Shown one piece after another: positions 60,192 to 64,000 of a stretch of 64,000 nt of DNA. Both the position numbers and the translations under genes were made by a program. Under the pieces are notes generated by a model. That model saw only the letters and a program-made list of their open reading frames with translations. It had not been told where the DNA came from and made no database searches. The number at the start of each line of letters is the position of its first letter. Positions within the stretch are counted from its first letter, which is position 1. The stretch comes from Daphnia pulex. Lineage: Eukaryota; Arthropoda; Branchiopoda; Diplostraca; Daphniidae. The stretch lies in contig NC_060021.1 of the NCBI RefSeq assembly GCF_021134715.1, positions 3,410,001 through 3,474,000 of the forward strand, given 5' to 3'.

Positions 60192-60784
60192 CCTAAAATA
60201 CCTACGCAGAATGGACCAAGCAACATTTAATCTACATAGGCCTACTATGTAACCACATATTATTTTACTTTAACATTCGACAAACTACAAACTACAATAT
60301 CAAGCATTTCGGTGTAAGGTGACAATTTAAACATATGTCTATGGCGTGAATATATTCTTTATTGAGCATATCCTTAAAACGTAAATTCAAACTTGAGATG
60401 AAAACTTATTTTTCATTTCATAAAGAAAAATATGGATTTACTCGGTAGTCAGTCGAAAAACTTTTTATTGAAAAGATTTGAAAAATGGGTGACAGCTAAG
60501 CAAGCAAGGAAGTGCACAAACACAAGCTAAATTCTGATTCAATGATAACAATAATAATAATCATGCTATAGGTATACTATTCTCCCAAAAAGGGCCAGAC
60601 TGTTGAAATCACTTTAACACGATGCCCAAGACTGACGATGGACGAGGTGTAAAAAAAATGATAGCCTACAGCATTAACATAAACCGAATTAACAAACACA
60701 TCAGCACAAGTTTTAATCTGCTAGAGAGCCTGAAGCATCTGCATTCTGCCTCGCTTTGTCTGGGTGGGTTTTGGGCTGGGGCAT

Positions 60785-61384
60785 TGTTCCAGAGAAAAAG
60801 AATGCTTAATTTAAATGTATATTTAAATTCATGTCCCCATTTTAGTTTAAGTCTGAAGTATCGATTAATTTAAGTAAGCCGCCAGGTGGGCCATTTGTCG
60901 AGGCAGAAGAGAACAGCTGATGTTTTAATTAAGTGTCTTGGCAGAAACAGAAGGTAGCCATTGTTCATTTTAGGGCGTATATAGCCATTGGCAACTCGTT
61001 TCTTACTGTACTTTATTGGTGTGAATTCTCACCTTGTGACTCCCTTTTTCTCATTTGATTCTCTGAGGTAAAATTTGTGTATATATTTTTATGTGTTTTA
61101 TTAGCTAACATTATTCTCATGTATAGATTAGGCCGGATTAGGCCCTAGATTTGATTTTGTGTCGTTTGTGTCTACGATTGCCTTATTGACCAGCTCCTAA
61201 TTGTGGATGCTAGGTGAGAGCAAAGTTATTATTTCAATTGAAGTCTGTGTGTTTTAATTCTGTCTTAATTTAGGCAATTTGTGCTCCGTGCATTTTGTAT
61301 TGACGAATAAACCCTTGCATCGATTAGAAGCAATTGATAGGCCTACGCCCCCCTCTTCGACTGTCTCATTCTCTCGCTGCAACA
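60785..61384 (+). mobile_element. Solo LTR 1 with 5-bp target duplication
   Basis: The element starts TGTTCCAGAG and ends CGCTGCAACA (TGTT/AACA). It is flanked by GGCAT at 60780-60784 and 61385-61389. It is 600 bp, with TATA-like GCGTATATAGCC and AATAAAC near the end. No internal retroelement sequence follows. Confidence 0.92.
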
Positions 61385-61493
61385 GGCATGATCTATGATT
61401 AAGAGGTCTACGAACCGTAGTCTGCTAGCAGTGTTGTCTGGTAATTCTTTAAAATAAAATTGGGGCATCCGCTTGGTGCGGTTGCTGTCCGGG

Positions 61494-62160
61494 TCAGTCA
61501 TACCAGGGGTATGGAGAGATGGTTGCCAATGACAGGGTTAAATTTCCCTTAAGGGGAGGCTCCAGCAATTTTACAAAAAGGTCTCTCCGACTGTTGTGCC
61601 ACCAAATAGGTGTGTAAGGAAAAAAAAACAAATTTTCTTTTCGTCTGCTTTTATTGTTTTCAAGTACATTTTGACACTTTGGAGTGTTTGTGAATAGTTG
61701 AATTTGTTTTAGAAAAATGTTGGTCTCTGTAACGCTTGGATTCAAAAAATATCTGATATACTCCATTATGAGAAAAGGTAAAGACTGAGATCTGTGGGTT
61801 TCACAAAATATCGGATGAATATTTGAGTTAGAAATAGCATCGATACAGAACTCTCCATAGTCCACAATGCCCCTCCACTTTTTGTTTCGTTTGTCTTAAT
61901 CCATACCTGGTTTGAGTTTAACTTCGTCCCACATAATACTACAGCATCGGTCATGTTTAGGTTTACCCTTAATGTCTTCTCCGACGTTGAATAAAGCTAG
62001 TTCATTCGAACCGAAATTGCACTCCATGGAACTGCTTAGAGTTTCTTCAGAGGGTAAAGGGAATAATTCATCTTCTCTTAAGCTTCTGTAAACAGAGCTG
62101 CACTTCATTTTAATCCTTGCACACTGGACAACATAAGCAGGGTCTCATCTCATTCCTTTA
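61494..62160 (-). pseudogene. P-element/THAP-like transposase fragment
   Basis: The minus-strand translation includes LFPLPSEETL, FNVGEDIKG and CCSIMWDEVKLKPGMD. The pattern LPSxxTL followed by a (S/L)(I/L)xxDExxLxxxxxY-like motif is typical of P-element and THAP9-type transposases, where the Asp belongs to the catalytic core. The frame then breaks by shift. It may be a separate relic or belong to the minus-strand gene to its right. Confidence 0.45.
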
Positions 62161-62542
62161 CCAAAAATATCGTTTTTGGATAAGGCGGCCTTCTTTAGAA
62201 ACATTTTGACAACCAGCTGTGTCTAACACAATAACAAAAATAAATAAATAAAATGAATAACATTCTATTAGATGTTAAAGTGCAATGTAAAGAAAAGGCG
62301 AATATTTACGGAAAAACAATTCATTTTAGCAAAAATTCTCAATTTATTTTATGTTCATGTTATGTTAATGTAATATATATTTATTAGTGTAATATATGTT
62401 TATGTTAGTGTAACTTTGGTAATATGCTCTTCCTAATGATTCGTTAATTGTCCACGACCAATAACAAGGAAGTGTTGTCTCCATACATATTTAGTCTCTT
62501 CATAAACTCTCCTGGTAGTGGAATTTCGTCTAGTAGCTCAAC

Positions 62543-63125
62543 TGTTCAAGAGAAAAAGAATGTCTAATTTTAAATGTATATTTTAATTAATGTCCCCATT
62601 AAGTCTGAAGTATCGATTAATTTAAGTAAGCCACCAGGTGGGCCACTTGTCGGTGCAGTTGAGAACAGCTGATGTTTTAATTAAGTATCTTGGCAGAAAC
62701 AGAAGGTAGCCATTATTCATTTTAGGGCGTGGATAGCCATTGGCAACTCGTTTTCTTTACTGTGCTTTATTGGTGTGAATTCTCACCTTGTGATTCCCTG
62801 TTTCTCATTTGAGCCTTTTAGGTAACTTTGTATATATATTTTATGTGTTTTATGGGCGAACATTATTCTCGTGTATATAGATTAGGCCGGATTAGGCCCT
62901 AGAATTGATTTGTGTCTACGATTGCCTTATTGACCGGCTCTTAATTGTGGATGCTAGGTGAGAGCTAGTTTATATTTCAATCGAAGTCTGCGTGTGTTAA
63001 TTCTGTCTTAATTTCGGCAATTTGTGCTCTGTGCATTTTCTGTATTGACCAATAAATCCGTGCCTTGATTAGAAGCAATCGGCCTACGCCCCCCTCCTCA
63101 ACTATTTCATTCTCTCGCTGCAACA
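62543..63125 (+). mobile_element. Solo LTR 2 with 5-bp target duplication
   Basis: Same family as 60785-61384. It starts TGTTCAAGAG, ends GCTGCAACA and is 583 bp. It is flanked by TCAAC at 62538-62542 and 63126-63130. Confidence 0.92.
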
Positions 63126-63227
63126 TCAACTACATAAAATATATAAATATATTGACAGATGTTTCGAATTGCAAGAAAATAAGAAAACAAATAGTTGTAC
63201 CAATATTCGAATTTGTTTGTGTTGTAC

Positions 63228-63958
63228 CCACTTGATCAGGCTCGATAGAGTTAGCCATTGGCAGGTTTGGAATGGAGACGGCATCGATAGCAACTGCGTC
63301 TAGTTCCACAGAATCAATATCATCACAGGACGAATCTATTGTTAAGAAAAAAAAGTATAATTATACTGTAAAATAGTATGAATACTGACTGTTTTTATTT
63401 ACCAGTAGTGGTACCCACTGGATCAGGCTCGATAGAGTTACCCATTGGCAGGTTTGGAATGGAGACGGCATCGATAGAAACTTCTTCTAGTTCCACAGAA
63501 TCAAAATCATCACACGACGAATCTATTTTTAAGAAAAAATGGTACAATTATACTGTTCAATAGTATAAATATTGCTTGTTTTTACTTACCAGTAGGGGCA
63601 CTTGTAGTTGACTGAATGTGAATTCCTGCATTATAAGCATCGACTCTAGCCACAAGTTGGCCACTGGAATTTGATCCATGCTCATCTACTCCTTTAGAAC
63701 AAGTTCAGTTTTAAGATTAAACTTTTCTGCATCTGAGCGATTAAGAATTACCAGTTGTAAACATGTAGTTTGGGACAGGTGGGTTGGCACTGTTTTGAGA
63801 TACTGAAGATCTTGCTGAAGTACCTGAAATGACTAAACTTAGTAAGAGGCCAATTATTTAACTGTTTATGACAACTACCATCACAAGTTGCTGAATGTTT
63901 TATCGTTTTTTCAATGGAAGCAATTGTTGGTATGTGTGGACTAGGACATAACAAAAAG
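63228..63958 (-). CDS. Partial gene with symmetric exons, one exon duplicated
   Basis: Minus-strand exons bounded by AG and GT lie at 63879-63958, 63752-63823, 63590-63691, 63403-63522 and 63228-63335. The internal ones (72, 102, 120 and 108 nt) are multiples of three and of the same phase, so each can be skipped without a frameshift. The last two encode near-identical peptides (SSCDDxDSVEL, AVSIPNLPM, NSIEPD), an exon duplication. All encode Ser/Thr/Asp-rich, low-complexity sequence without a recognised domain. The gene continues beyond 64000 and probably to the left of 63228. Function unknown. Confidence 0.6.
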
Positions 63959-64000
63959 CTGAATGAATACAGAGAAACATGGGCATACCAAAAACATGAA

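Noticed and set aside
60785-63125. One short LTR retrotransposon with two LTRs
   Set aside because: The outer flanks do not match each other, while each LTR has its own perfect 5-bp duplication.

Overview
The window is eukaryotic genomic DNA from an arthropod, most probably a branchiopod crustacean such as Daphnia. It is AT-rich and has many 60-90 bp GT-AG introns. It carries ionotropic-receptor (IR) chemosensory genes, a cuticle-protein remnant, a chymotrypsin-fold protease and a dense load of transposons. The species call rests on gene-family flavour only, and no search was run.

Layout. Positions 1-5228 hold a cuticle-protein remnant and an intact single-exon gene (2634-3674) for a tandem LRAT/NlpC-P60-like protein. 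From about 5229 to 57955 the sequence is one large head-to-tail duplication: unit I about 5229-32156 and unit II about 32179-57955. Each unit carries, in order, a small secreted-peptide gene (+), a tRNA-Gln locus (-), a plus-strand IR, a DUF4806-like gene (-) and a minus-strand 9-exon IR. Unit II also keeps a third IR paralog (51039-53026) that unit I lacks. After the duplication come a serine protease gene (58088-60191), two solo LTRs, a P-element/THAP-like transposase relic, and the exons of a minus-strand gene that runs off the right edge.

Comparing the two units works as a natural empty-site assay. It resolves many insertions to the base: an intact 5.2-kb DIRS-type tyrosine-recombinase retrotransposon inside an IR coding exon (20548-25767); an 896-bp almost fully palindromic fold-back element with TA target duplication; a family of 0.7-0.83-kb TA-flanked elements with GGGGAGA... 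termini at five loci, one predating the duplication; and solo LTRs with clean target duplications.

Genes have decayed asymmetrically. The minus-strand IR is intact in unit II (463 codons) but frameshifted and split by the DIRS element in unit I. The secreted peptide is intact in unit I but has a nonsense codon in unit II. tRNA-Gln is canonical in unit I and degenerate in unit II. The plus-strand IR is broken in both. Two apparently functional IRs (46827-49276 and 51039-53026) share one exon plan, including a conserved GC-AG intron.
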